NCBI RefSeq assembly: GCF_014643835.1
Contig: NZ_BMKD01000002.1
Location: forward strand, 62,001-126,000
From: Mucilaginibacter rubeus
GTDB taxonomy: Bacteria; Bacteroidota; Bacteroidia; Sphingobacteriales; Sphingobacteriaceae
Length of the DNA: 64,000 nucleotides
Direction of reading: 5' to 3'
A program made the position numbers and the translations under genes. Position 1 is the first letter of the stretch. Every line of letters begins with the position of its first letter. The notes under the pieces are model-generated. The model saw nothing but the letters and a program-made list of their open reading frames with translations. It was not told the origin of the DNA and did not search any database. This document shows positions 32,983-42,688 of the stretch, piece after piece.

Positions 32983-33557
32983 GGTTGCTCGGTTTTGTTG
33001 GATAGACTTTTGCTTGCGGGCCTTTTTACACGCCGTTTGATTTTCATGCTCGCAATACTGGCTTTAGCAGCTTCTCTATCTGGTAGAGCCTGCACAAACG
33101 TTTCTCCCATTGAACTAATTTGCTTACTGCCTCTCACGGCCTGGACAAGATACCCATTCTTCGTCGCGTTATCTACCGCAACTGTCGGGTTTGATAGTTT
33201 TGGTTGAGCTGCTTCTGTATTAAGAGTACTAAGATCTACAGTTTTAAAATGAAGCGTATCTCTATAATGAGTTAAATAATATGCTAAACAAACAATGCGC
33301 TCAATATCTGTTTTTGGTGATTTATCTCTTAAAAAATCTTTTGGAGATATCGCACGATTTTCAGAAAAAGGAACATCGCTTTTAGTTTGGCTGGATAAAT
33401 CATAAGATTTCAAAGCAACATGACTTTCAGAGGTCCTTAAAGGAATATCAAGAAAAGTTGCTACAGCTTGAAGTGTTCTTTTCTGTGAATCAACATCCAT
33501 ATCTTTTAACAATGAGATTATGGTTGTCAAGGCTTCAATATTCGTTTCGCTTGCCAT
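32979..33557 (-). CDS. Winged-helix-like regulator of the ParA/alarmone operon
   Basis: A 192-residue intracellular protein, first gene of the operon. Residues 1-45 are helical. Residues 71-158 (SPKDFLRDKSPKTDIER, CLAYYLTHY, FKTVDLS, ISSMGETFVQALP) form the winged-helix-like domain also found at the C-terminus of the zinc-ribbon protein at 29424. The tail is basic (KIKRRVKRPASKS). It lies just downstream of a 13-bp perfect inverted repeat that overlaps the promoter region, consistent with DNA binding and autoregulation. It may also be the antitoxin-like partner of the alarmone synthetase. No named family recognised; role inferred from position. Confidence 0.75.
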   Translation of the reverse strand: MASETNIEALTTIISLLKDMDVDSQKRTLQAVATFLDIPLRTSESHVALKSYDLSSQTKSDVPFSENRAISPKDFLRDKSPKTDIERIVCLAYYLTHYRDTLHFKTVDLSTLNTEAAQPKLSNPTVAVDNATKNGYLVQAVRGSKQISSMGETFVQALPDREAAKASIASMKIKRRVKRPASKSLSNKTEQP

Positions 33558-34014
33558 TTTTCTTTTTTGTTAAAGGTAAAAAGAATATATTGAATACGTA
33601 AAAAAAACGTATTCAATATCTAAAAAAAATAGGATTGTATCTAATTTTTAAACCAAGATATCAAAAAACAAAGATTATTGAGTCAAACCAGCGCGAGTAT
33701 ATAGCCCCGCTACCGCAAGCGCCCACGCTTATGGCCCGTGTTCAGGTAAATAAAGTTTTATTTACACCAACTTCACGGTTGCAATGATCACAACATGACA
33801 TGCAGAGCAAAACGATCAGCATACCGGCTATACACACCATTCATCAAAATGCACAACAAGTTTTTTTAAATGGAAGATACTCCGAAAACACCCTTTAACA
33901 GGTGCTCCGGGCCTTTTTTCGCACCGACCATTTAAATAAATGTTAAATAATTTTACGAAAAGTAAAATACATCAATAATTATAGTTATATTGCACACTTA
34001 TTAATAACAATATA
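33558..34014. other. 457-bp intergenic region, operon promoter and island edge
   Basis: The left part holds the minus-strand promoter and a long inverted repeat (33587-33619). A G/C-richer patch at about 33690-33745 differs sharply from the A/T-rich sequence around it, followed by a hairpin GTAAATAAA/TTTATTTAC at 33746-33765. The right end is the promoter region of the cold-shock gene. No gene was found. Confidence 0.6.
33571..33619 (-). promoter_or_regulatory. Promoter and 13-bp inverted-repeat operator of the wHTH-ParA-alarmone operon
   Basis: The minus strand shows TACCTTTA (33578-33571), close to the Bacteroidota -7 consensus TAnnTTTG, 13 bp before the start codon region. Directly upstream is a perfect inverted repeat with arms ATATTGAATACGT (33587-33599) and ACGTATTCAATAT (33607-33619) around seven A residues, covering the expected -33 position. 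A dimeric DNA-binding protein here would block transcription, so autorepression is likely. Confidence 0.55.
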
Positions 34015-34206
34015 ATGCAACAAGGAACAGTAAAATTTTTTAATGAAGCCAAAGGTTTCGGATTTATCACACCTAACAATGGTGGCAGCGAAATCTTCGT
34101 TCATTCAACAGGTCTGATTGACAATGTTCGTGAGAACAGCGCCGTTAGTTATGACGTTGAAGAAGGCCGTAAAGGTCCGAATGCAGTAAATGTAAAAATA
34201 GCTTAA
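34015..34206 (+). CDS. Cold-shock protein, CspA family
   Basis: A 63-residue single cold-shock domain, an RNA-binding OB fold. The RNP1 motif KGFGFI and RNP2 motif EIFVHS are intact. The family destabilises RNA secondary structure and also acts in growth at normal temperature. A strong hairpin terminator begins 18 bp after the stop, so it is largely a single-gene unit. A possible TATATTGC -7 element lies about 35 bp upstream. Confidence 0.96.
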   Translation: MQQGTVKFFNEAKGFGFITPNNGGSEIFVHSTGLIDNVRENSAVSYDVEEGRKGPNAVNVKIA

Positions 34207-34224
34207 TCACTATATCATCATTTT

Positions 34225-34258
34225 AAAAGCATCCTCCCATCCGGGGGGATGCTTTTTT
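34225..34258 (+). terminator. Intrinsic terminator after the CspA-like gene
   Basis: Stem AAAAGCATCC / GGATGCTTTT with an inner CCC/GGG extension, followed by TTTTTT. It lies 18 bp after the stop codon and immediately before the next gene. Confidence 0.88.
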
Positions 34259-34277
34259 GTTACACTTAATCAAAAAC

Positions 34278-34730
34278 ATGGGTAGATCCACCGAAACATT
34301 TAACAAGAAAGAGCGCGAAAAGAAAAAGCTCAAAAAACAACAGGACAAAAAAGAAAAGGCCGAAGATCGTAAAGCCAACGCTGTTAAAGGACAGGGCTTT
34401 GAAGATATGCTGGCTTATGTTGACGCAAACGGCAACATTACCTCCGTGCCCCAGGACCCCGGTAATCGGAAAAAGGTATTGGCGCAGGACATCCTCATTG
34501 GTACGCCAAAACAAGAGGAAGTTGAAGTAGAAATTGTAAGAAAAGGCACAGTAACATTCTTTAATGAATCTAAAGGGTTCGGTTTCATCAAAGATCTGCA
34601 AACCCAGGAAAGCATTTTTGTTCATGTCAACGCGGCTTCTTTTGCCATCAAAGAAAATGACAAAGTTACCTTTGAAATAGAACAGGGGCAAAAAGGGCCT
34701 ACCGCTGTCAAAGTCGCTAAAGCGAGCTAA
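34278..34730 (+). CDS. Cold-shock-domain protein with basic N-terminal extension
   Basis: A 150-residue protein from the ATG at 34278; a TTG 21 bp upstream overlaps the terminator and is unlikely. Residues 1-45 are very rich in Lys/Glu (KKEREKKKLKKQQDKKEK), a probable charged helix. Residues about 85-148 are a cold-shock domain with KGFGFI (RNP1) and ESIFVHVN (RNP2). Proteins of this layout are common in Bacteroidota and probably bind RNA; the extension may bind ribosomes or RNA. Close similarity to the 63-residue neighbour suggests tandem duplication followed by extension. Confidence 0.88.
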   Translation: MGRSTETFNKKEREKKKLKKQQDKKEKAEDRKANAVKGQGFEDMLAYVDANGNITSVPQDPGNRKKVLAQDILIGTPKQEEVEVEIVRKGTVTFFNESKGFGFIKDLQTQESIFVHVNAASFAIKENDKVTFEIEQGQKGPTAVKVAKAS

Positions 34731-34788
34731 GGCTTAATTAACCATTGCAACAATAAACAAGATAAATCCTCATACAATAAATATCAGA

Positions 34789-35115
34789 ATGACCGATAAA
34801 CAAACAGCACACTACAAAGCCAGCGAATATATTTATGACCTGGGTAATACCGCTTTGGAGAATGGTTTTAAACCCGACGAGCATTGGGAGGTACAAATGG
34901 CTACCGCCGCTGAGAAAAAAGCTTTTGAGAAACAGTACTACCCTACGGTAGCGACAAGTGTACTGCCCGAACTGTTAAAAGCGACTTTTGCCCTGGTAAA
35001 AACGCAATTGAACCAGGTGATGAAGGCACAAACAGTGATACCGTCGGATCGTTTCGCCCCCGAGCCGGTGTACGAATACCTGGTTGCCTTTAATTTAAAC
35101 CGCGTAAGGCGTTAA
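34789..35115 (+). CDS. Hypothetical 108-aa protein
   Basis: A 108-residue soluble protein without signal peptide or recognised domain. It is helical by composition (AAEKKAFEKQYYPT, LLKATFALVKTQLNQVM). It lies 58 bp after the cold-shock-domain gene and in the same direction, and has codon use like the surrounding chromosome, so it is probably real. Function unknown; co-transcription with the cold-shock gene is possible since no hairpin separates them. Confidence 0.6.
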   Translation: MTDKQTAHYKASEYIYDLGNTALENGFKPDEHWEVQMATAAEKKAFEKQYYPTVATSVLPELLKATFALVKTQLNQVMKAQTVIPSDRFAPEPVYEYLVAFNLNRVRR

Positions 35116-35280
35116 TGTTGATAGTTTCCCAACCTGGCGCGGGTATGCAGGGCTGGGTTTAGATGCGGCATACCAGTGACTTTCAAAGTAAAAAAGTGAT
35201 TTTCACCCATATTTTCGCACCTTAAATTGCAAACATCAGCCTAACCCTGATTATCTTACGGGATTATTAGGATTGACTGA

Positions 35281-37686
35281 ATGACCCGTACACTTTTACT
35301 CTTTCTACTGGCCCTGTTACCCCTGGGCGGCTTTGCACAGCAGTTTACGCTGATAGTTGTTAAAGAAAACGCCCAGCCCGCCGATGGTGCTACCGTTAAA
35401 CTGATACAGGCAAACAAACAGGCCAGTATGATCGTAACTAACGCCCGCGGCCAGGCCAGGTTTCAGAACATTGCGCAGGGAGCATTCAGCTTCTCGGTAA
35501 CTTATACGGGATATCAGCCCCAAACCACCCGCAGCTATACCATTGCGGAGAATATTAAGCAGGATACCATCCGCATACAAGCCCTGAGTACTGTACTGAA
35601 AGAGGTGAACATCACTGCCAAAACGCCGCCGGTAGAGGTGAAGCAGGGAAAGGTGATCGTAAACGTTGATGCTTCGGTTACGAATGTGGGGGCCACGGTA
35701 CTGGAGGTATTGGAGAAATCGCCGGGGGTAATGGTCGACCGTAATGGCGGCATTGCTTTACAGGGCAAGCCCGGGGTGCTGGTGATGATAGACGGCAAGC
35801 CTACCTACCTCTCCGGCGCCGACCTCAACAACCTGCTCAGCAGCATGAGCTCCACCCAGGTGGCGCAAATTGAACTGATTGCCAATCCCACCGCACGGTA
35901 TGATGCCAGCGGAAACGCGGGGATCATTAATATTAAAACCAAAAAGAACCGGCAAAAGGGTTTCAACGGGTCGGTTACGGCTACGGTGGCGCAGGGAGTT
36001 TACTTCAAAACCAATAACACGCTCACGCTCAATTACCGCGCCGGGCGTGTCAGCACTTTCTTTAATTACAATATCAGCCGGCAGAAGTATCTTACCAACC
36101 TGTACGCGCTGCGTAAATACACCGGCGCCGACGGGGCGACCACCGCAACGCTGGATCAGCCATCACACTTCACCGGCACACTGCTGAACAATACGGCCAA
36201 AGCGGGGCTGGACTATGAAGTTTCGCCTAAAACAACGGTTGGCATTGTGCTCGGCGGAACCATGATCCATCGCGAGGGCAACAATACAGCTTCGGCGCGC
36301 TGGCTCAACCCAAGTGGTGCGGCAGATTCTGTCATCGCTACCGATAACGCCAATAACAGCCGGTTTAAAAACGGCCAGGTGAGCCTGAGCCTCCGCCATG
36401 CCATCAGCAAAAACCAGGACATCAGCGCTGATGCCGACTGGCTGCACTACAACATTACCAGCGACCAGAATTTCAACAACCGCCTGCAAACCACCGGCGG
36501 TTATAACGAATCTACACGCGCCAACATCCCCACCACCATCAACATATTCACTGGCAAAGCCGACTATACGCTTAAAACCGACAGCGATGGCCAATTTCAG
36601 GCGGGCTGGAAATCGGCACACAGCAGTACCGATAACTCCGCCGGTTACCAAAACCTCAATGCGGGCCAATGGACTGATGACCTGACCCGCAGTAACCATT
36701 TCCTTTACAGTGAGAACATCCACGCGGTTTACACGCAATGGGAGCGCAAGCATAAGGCCATTTCCTATCAGGTAGGCTTACGTTATGAGCATACCGATTA
36801 TCACGCCCATCAACTGGGTAATGTGCTGCAAAAAGATTCGGCCTTTTCGCGCAACTACGGCAGCTTTTTTCCCAGCGGCAATTTCAGTTACCAGGCCGAT
36901 ACTGCAAATAGCTTTACTTTAACGGTAAGCCGCCGTATTGATCGCCCGGTTTACCAAACGCTTAACCCATTTTATTTTATCATTAACAAGTACACTTATC
37001 AAACGGGCAACCCTTATATTTTACCTCAATACAGCTGGAACCTGGAGCTGAGCCATCAATACAAAAACCTGCTCACCACCACGGTATCTTACAGCAATAT
37101 CAACAACTACTTTTCGCAGATCTTTTTGAGCGACCCTACCCTTGCGGGTATTTTGCTGTATACACAGGGCAACGTGGGGCGCACGTATATCATCGGCGTA
37201 TCCGAAGCTATCACGGCCTCCCCCACCAACTGGTGGACGCTTACAGCACAGGCGCTGTACAATTACAAAAAACTGAGCGGTTTTAACGGCAATCATTACA
37301 CATCAGATATTAACCAGCTTAACCTCAATGCCAGCAACCAGTTCACCATGGGCAAACGTTTTACGGGCGAGGTATCGGGCTTTTACACCACCCGCGCCCG
37401 CAACGATGTGCAGGAACGGCTATACCCTACCGGGCAGCTCTCGGCAGGGCTGGGCATGTCGGTATTTAAAAAGAAGGCCACCCTGAAGTTGAGCATGCGC
37501 GATATATTCTATACCAATGCCATGGAAGGCTTAACGCAGTTCCCCAACGCCACCGAGTATTTTAAGATTAAGCGCGATAGCCGCGTAGTGGTGCTCGCGT
37601 TCACCTATCGTTTCGGCAAAACCTTCAAAACGGCCAAGCGCGACAACGGCGCGGCCGATGAAATGCAGCGTGTAGGGAATGGGTAA
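35281..37686 (+). CDS. CarboxypepD_reg/TonB-receptor-like outer-membrane barrel protein
   Basis: An 801-residue outer-membrane protein (signal ending GGFAQ). A carboxypeptidase-regulatory-like Ig domain (about 22-100) is followed by a plug-like domain (about 105-225, NVGATVLEVLEKSPGVMVD, VLVMIDGKPTYLSG) and a barrel of the OMP_b-brl_3 type. It lacks the SusC length and TonB-box style, and no SusD gene is adjacent. The cargo is unknown. Its G/C content is visibly higher than that of the neighbours. It resembles the protein at 60784-63222 in domain order. Confidence 0.9.
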   Translation: MTRTLLLFLLALLPLGGFAQQFTLIVVKENAQPADGATVKLIQANKQASMIVTNARGQARFQNIAQGAFSFSVTYTGYQPQTTRSYTIAENIKQDTIRIQALSTVLKEVNITAKTPPVEVKQGKVIVNVDASVTNVGATVLEVLEKSPGVMVDRNGGIALQGKPGVLVMIDGKPTYLSGADLNNLLSSMSSTQVAQIELIANPTARYDASGNAGIINIKTKKNRQKGFNGSVTATVAQGVYFKTNNTLTLNYRAGRVSTFFNYNISRQKYLTNLYALRKYTGADGATTATLDQPSHFTGTLLNNTAKAGLDYEVSPKTTVGIVLGGTMIHREGNNTASARWLNPSGAADSVIATDNANNSRFKNGQVSLSLRHAISKNQDISADADWLHYNITSDQNFNNRLQTTGGYNESTRANIPTTINIFTGKADYTLKTDSDGQFQAGWKSAHSSTDNSAGYQNLNAGQWTDDLTRSNHFLYSENIHAVYTQWERKHKAISYQVGLRYEHTDYHAHQLGNVLQKDSAFSRNYGSFFPSGNFSYQADTANSFTLTVSRRIDRPVYQTLNPFYFIINKYTYQTGNPYILPQYSWNLELSHQYKNLLTTTVSYSNINNYFSQIFLSDPTLAGILLYTQGNVGRTYIIGVSEAITASPTNWWTLTAQALYNYKKLSGFNGNHYTSDINQLNLNASNQFTMGKRFTGEVSGFYTTRARNDVQERLYPTGQLSAGLGMSVFKKKATLKLSMRDIFYTNAMEGLTQFPNATEYFKIKRDSRVVVLAFTYRFGKTFKTAKRDNGAADEMQRVGNG

Positions 37687-37775
37687 AGCCCCACCCAAAC
37701 CCTCCCCGGAAGGGAGGGCTTAAAAAAATGCACATCAAAAAGTCTCCCCTTCCGGGGGAGATTTAGCGGGGGCTT
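37687..37775. repeat. Inverted pair of G/C-rich intergenic repeats
   Basis: Two diverged copies of one element face each other: AAGCCCCACCC...CTCCCCGGAAGGGAGGG (37686-37721) and the reverse form CTCCCCTTCCGGGGGAG...CGGGGGCTT (37740-37775). Each can form its own hairpin. Such CCCCTCCGGAAGGGG elements are common between genes in Bacteroidota genomes. One copy may serve as the terminator of the upstream gene. Confidence 0.6.
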
Positions 37776-37824
37776 ATTGCTTTAATCTTGCGGTCGTTTG
37801 CAACAAGCGCTGATATTGCTTTTA

Positions 37825-37925
37825 TGTAGAGACGCATCACATGCGTCTCCCATAGGTCAAGCTGCTTTACAGTTCATGAACATCAGGAATCTGTATGCGG
37901 AAGACCCATGTGATGCGTCTTTACA
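37825..37925. repeat. 101-bp inverted-repeat element (MITE/REP-like)
   Basis: A 24-bp arm at 37825-37848 (core GACGCATCACATGCGTCT) is repeated inverted at 37902-37925 with two mismatches, separated by 53 bp. The arm itself contains an imperfect palindrome. It looks like a non-autonomous mobile repeat or REP-type element. No transposase is encoded inside. Confidence 0.6.
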
Positions 37926-37950
37926 TTAAACAATTGAATTTGAACTGGCA

Positions 37951-38880
37951 TTAAAGAAATGTAACCTGCTGGCCTGATTGGGCCCATGCATCAATCCCTC
38001 CTACTAAAGGCCGGATGCGCTTCAGGCCAACTTTACGCAATTTCTCGGCATACCTTGCAGCGGTTATTTCATTGGGGCACGAACAGTAAATAACAATCTC
38101 CTTATGCCCGGCATATCGGTCGGCAATATCATTAAAACTGTTTTCGTCTATGGGAACTGAGCCCGGTATAAATCCATTTCTTGTGCGCTGATCTATCGGG
38201 CGTGCATCAAGTATCACAGGGTTCGATTCTCCGTCAATCAGTTCTATCAAATCATTCACAGTTAACCTATCCGTTTCAAACTGCCTGATAAGGCGATAAC
38301 GACGCAGCCATTTGAACAAAAGGTATAAACCGAACAGCACGACGACAAATAAACCGCCCATCGTGCCATAATGACTTAATGCAGCGATCAAGCCATCAAC
38401 CTGGTGCCGAAAAACTGCACCCAGCGTCACCGCCGCGCCGAGATAGATAAGTGCTGCGATAGATGAAAAAAACACAAATAATGTCACCCGCATTGCATAA
38501 ACTCCGGCAACAACAGGTGCCAGTGTTGACAGCCCCGGAATAAATTTAACAATGGTTAACGCCGGGGCGCCGTAGCGTTCAAAAATATCGCCGGTACTGC
38601 GAACACAGGTATCCGGTGACATAGAAATTTTACATAATTTCCCAAGGATCCCTGTTCCGTATCTCTTCCCGGCAAAATATAATATAAGGTCGCCTGCTAA
38701 GGTACCCAGTGATCCGGTTAAAATGAGTATGATGATATTAGCTTCGGTTGCAGGCGTTACAGCAGTAGTTACAATCAATACTGCAAATGCAGGCAGCGGC
38801 AATCCAACACTCTGTAAAAGAGTGATCAAAAATACCAGCCACAGCCCATAGGTTTGTATTAAATCAACTAATGCGTTCAT
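37951..38880 (-). CDS. DedA-family membrane protein fused to a rhodanese domain
   Basis: A 309-residue inner-membrane protein. Residues 1-200 form a DedA/SNARE-associated domain with several membrane segments and the family motif FARYGAPALTIVKFIPGLSTLAPVVAG shape (here ERYGAPALTIVKFIPG). Residues about 207-309 are a rhodanese-like domain with the active-site loop IYCSCPNEI, whose first Cys is the expected sulfur carrier. DedA proteins take part in lipid (undecaprenyl phosphate) flipping and proton-dependent homeostasis; the rhodanese may deliver sulfur or sense it. It is transcribed away from the thiamine operon, which also contains a rhodanese fusion. Confidence 0.92.
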   Translation of the reverse strand: MNALVDLIQTYGLWLVFLITLLQSVGLPLPAFAVLIVTTAVTPATEANIIILILTGSLGTLAGDLILYFAGKRYGTGILGKLCKISMSPDTCVRSTGDIFERYGAPALTIVKFIPGLSTLAPVVAGVYAMRVTLFVFFSSIAALIYLGAAVTLGAVFRHQVDGLIAALSHYGTMGGLFVVVLFGLYLLFKWLRRYRLIRQFETDRLTVNDLIELIDGESNPVILDARPIDQRTRNGFIPGSVPIDENSFNDIADRYAGHKEIVIYCSCPNEITAARYAEKLRKVGLKRIRPLVGGIDAWAQSGQQVTFL

Positions 38881-39134
38881 ACTTCAGTTGCAGCTAAGAT
38901 AAGACACTTATTTTTATTGACCGGCCCGATTTTGCCGATTAACAATTATTTGACATCAGGTTGAGAGTAGTCTATTATTTCATGGATTTTAGGCTAAGCC
39001 GATGATAGCTTGCCTGATGTTTTAAAATTATTTTCGCCAGTATTAATACCATTCAATCGTTTGACATTCAACACACTTACACGTTAAAACAAATTACCAT
39101 CAATAGTAACCAGATAGTCTTAACATAAAATTGA

Positions 39135-39167
39135 TTTGGATTAATCAATTTTATTCCTTTAGCTTTA
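39135..39167 (+). promoter_or_regulatory. Promoter of the thiamine operon
   Basis: A TTTG at 39135-39138 and TAGCTTTA at 39160-39167, separated by 21 nt, fit the Bacteroidota -33/-7 pattern (TTTG, TAnnTTTG). The start of transcription would fall at about 39173, exactly at the beginning of the riboswitch. Confidence 0.55.
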
Positions 39168-39172
39168 CTGCA

Positions 39173-39249
39173 ACTTTAGGGGTGTCCTGACGGACTGAGA
39201 TAATACCCTTTGAACCTGATCCGGGTAATGCTGGCGAAGGGAAAAGTGA
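39173..39249 (+). ncRNA. TPP riboswitch (THI element)
   Basis: The aptamer hallmarks are present in order: GGGGTGTCC, CTGAGATAATACCC, CTTTGAACCTGATCCGGGTA and ATGCTGGCGAAGGGA. Flanking ACTTT (39173-39177) and AAAGT (39244-39248) close stem P1. It binds thiamine pyrophosphate and lies directly before the thiamine operon. A hairpin terminator follows at 39251, indicating control by transcription termination. Confidence 0.97.
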
Positions 39250-39250
39250 C

Positions 39251-39279
39251 GATAACACTATTGGTGTTGTTTTTTCTTT
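39251..39279 (+). terminator. Riboswitch expression-platform terminator
   Basis: Stem GATAACAC / GTGTTGTT with two G-T pairs around loop TATTG, followed by TTTTCTTT. It forms immediately after the aptamer and would end transcription when thiamine pyrophosphate is bound. Confidence 0.8.
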
Positions 39280-39324
39280 CCTAATACGGGGACATTCCTA
39301 CAGTTGAAATTTTAATGCAACGTA

Positions 39325-39528
39325 ATGGAAGTAACCGTTAATCAACAAAATTTTATTGTGCCTGATAACTGCAATGTGCAGGCTTTGCTCGCTGATGTCT
39401 TGCAGCACCCTGACCGGGGGCTGGCCATTGCCATCAACGAAGCTATTGTTCCCAAAACCCAATGGGAAAACCACAAGCTCAATCGGGGCGATAAAATCAT
39501 CATTATTAAAGCCACCCAGGGAGGATAA
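39325..39528 (+). CDS. thiS: Sulfur-carrier protein ThiS
   Basis: A 67-residue ubiquitin-like protein ending in the required Gly-Gly (KATQGG). The C-terminal Gly is adenylated by the ThiF-like enzyme and thiocarboxylated, giving sulfur for the thiazole ring. First gene of the operon, 17 bp before thiC. Confidence 0.96.
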   Translation: MEVTVNQQNFIVPDNCNVQALLADVLQHPDRGLAIAINEAIVPKTQWENHKLNRGDKIIIIKATQGG

Positions 39529-39539
39529 ACACCCAATAG

Positions 39540-41428
<1,889 letters not shown>

Positions 41429-41429
<1 letters not shown>

Positions 41430-42025
41430 TGGAATTGATCGTGATATCGGCCCCGGATACTGTGACGGATGAAGCACAAATAATCAACCGCTTGTTCGGG
41501 GCCGGTTTACAGCGTTTCCACCTGCGCAAACCGGATTGGGATCTCGATCAATGTACCAATCTGATTACTCAGATTGACCAGGCCTATCATCATGCTATAG
41601 TTTGTCATCAGCATCATAGGCTGGCCAAAGTTTTTGAGATGCACTATTTACATTATCCCGAAAAGGATCGTATCAAAAGCGACCACCTGGATTTAAATAT
41701 TCAGCTTAATCAGGGTTACCGATTGAGTACTTCGGTACATGATGTTAGCGCCACATCCTCACTAAAACATTTTGAGTACACATTTTTAAGCCCGGTGTTC
41801 AACAGCATATCCAAGCCAGGTTATCAAAGCATGCTGCCTGCCGGTTTTTGTTTAGACCGTAATAAGTCCGGACCAAAAATAATAGCGCTTGGCGGCGTGG
41901 ATATAACCAATTTAAACCTGCTAAAAAAAATGAATTTTGACGGAGCGGCGGTTTTGGGTGCTATCTGGCAAGATCCCAAGCAGGCTGTTTCCAATTTTAT
42001 AAGCATTAAAAAACAAACCGAATAA
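41429..42025 (+). CDS. TenI/ThiE-family protein, probable thiazole tautomerase
   Basis: A 198-residue TIM-barrel paralogue of ThiE. It lacks the QLRxK, HLGxxD and GPYRFTTTK blocks of true thiamine-phosphate synthase, whereas it has LSTSVHD with a His at the position used by TenI tautomerase and TFLSPVFNSISKPGY in the phosphate loop. TenI converts the ThiG product to the aromatic thiazole carboxylate phosphate. The authentic ThiE is encoded immediately downstream, so a distinct role is likely. Tautomerase assignment is inferred from the His motif and neighbourhood. Confidence 0.78.
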
Positions 42026-42033
42026 TTAAATCC

Positions 42034-42678
42034 ATGATTGATAAACTGCATTATATCTCTCAACAATCTCAAAATGGCACGCACCTTAGCGCTATCAAAG
42101 CGGCTTTGGATGCGGGCTGTAAATGGATACAGTTGAGGGTTAAAGATCAGCCCGAAGACATCATTCTGCAATATGCCATCGAGGCCGTTAAACTTTGTGA
42201 CGGGTACGGTGCCAGATTAATAGTGAACGACCATCCTGAAATTGCAAAAAAGGCGGGTGCCCACGGGCTGCACCTGGGTTTACAGGATATGCCCATACAA
42301 CAGGCCCGTCAGATTGTTGGCCATGATATGATCATCGGTGGTACGGCCAATACATTTGCGCATGTAAGACAGCGCGTTGCCGAGGGCGCCGACTATATCG
42401 GCCTTGGCCCTTACCGTTTTACAACTACCAAACAAAAGCTGAGCCCTATTTTGGGGCTGGACGGTTACCGGGATATCATGGATCAGATGCGTCTTGCAAA
42501 TATGAGGATCCCGGTAATCGCTATCGGCGGCATTGTGCCGGCCGATATACCGCTGATCATACAAAGCGGCGTATATGGTGTTGCGCTGTCCGGCGCCATC
42601 ACCCACGCCACCAACGCCAGGCAAGTGGTTTCGGAATTATACCATCATTTAAATCAACCTTCGTTTAACGAAGCTTAA
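42034..42678 (+). CDS. thiE: Thiamine-phosphate synthase ThiE
   Basis: A 214-residue TIM barrel that joins hydroxymethylpyrimidine diphosphate and thiazole phosphate into thiamine phosphate. Visible family motifs: [43 protein letters not shown] and GVALSGAI. It has the complete set, in contrast to the paralogue just upstream (8 bp gap). Confidence 0.96.
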   Translation: MIDKLHYISQQSQNGTHLSAIKAALDAGCKWIQLRVKDQPEDIILQYAIEAVKLCDGYGARLIVNDHPEIAKKAGAHGLHLGLQDMPIQQARQIVGHDMIIGGTANTFAHVRQRVAEGADYIGLGPYRFTTTKQKLSPILGLDGYRDIMDQMRLANMRIPVIAIGGIVPADIPLIIQSGVYGVALSGAITHATNARQVVSELYHHLNQPSFNEA

Positions 42679-42688
42679 AATCAACACT

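Larger units (their letters stand above)
38881..39324. other. Divergent region with thiamine-operon leader
   Basis: No gene. The left half is A/T-rich with nothing recognised. From 39127 it holds a 10-bp inverted repeat (39127-39152, arm AAAATTGATT), a promoter, the TPP riboswitch and its terminator, described separately. Confidence 0.75.

Noticed and set aside
36163-36753. 196-codon minus-strand frame inside the barrel gene
   Set aside because: High G/C coding of the real gene keeps the opposite strand open; no domain seen.
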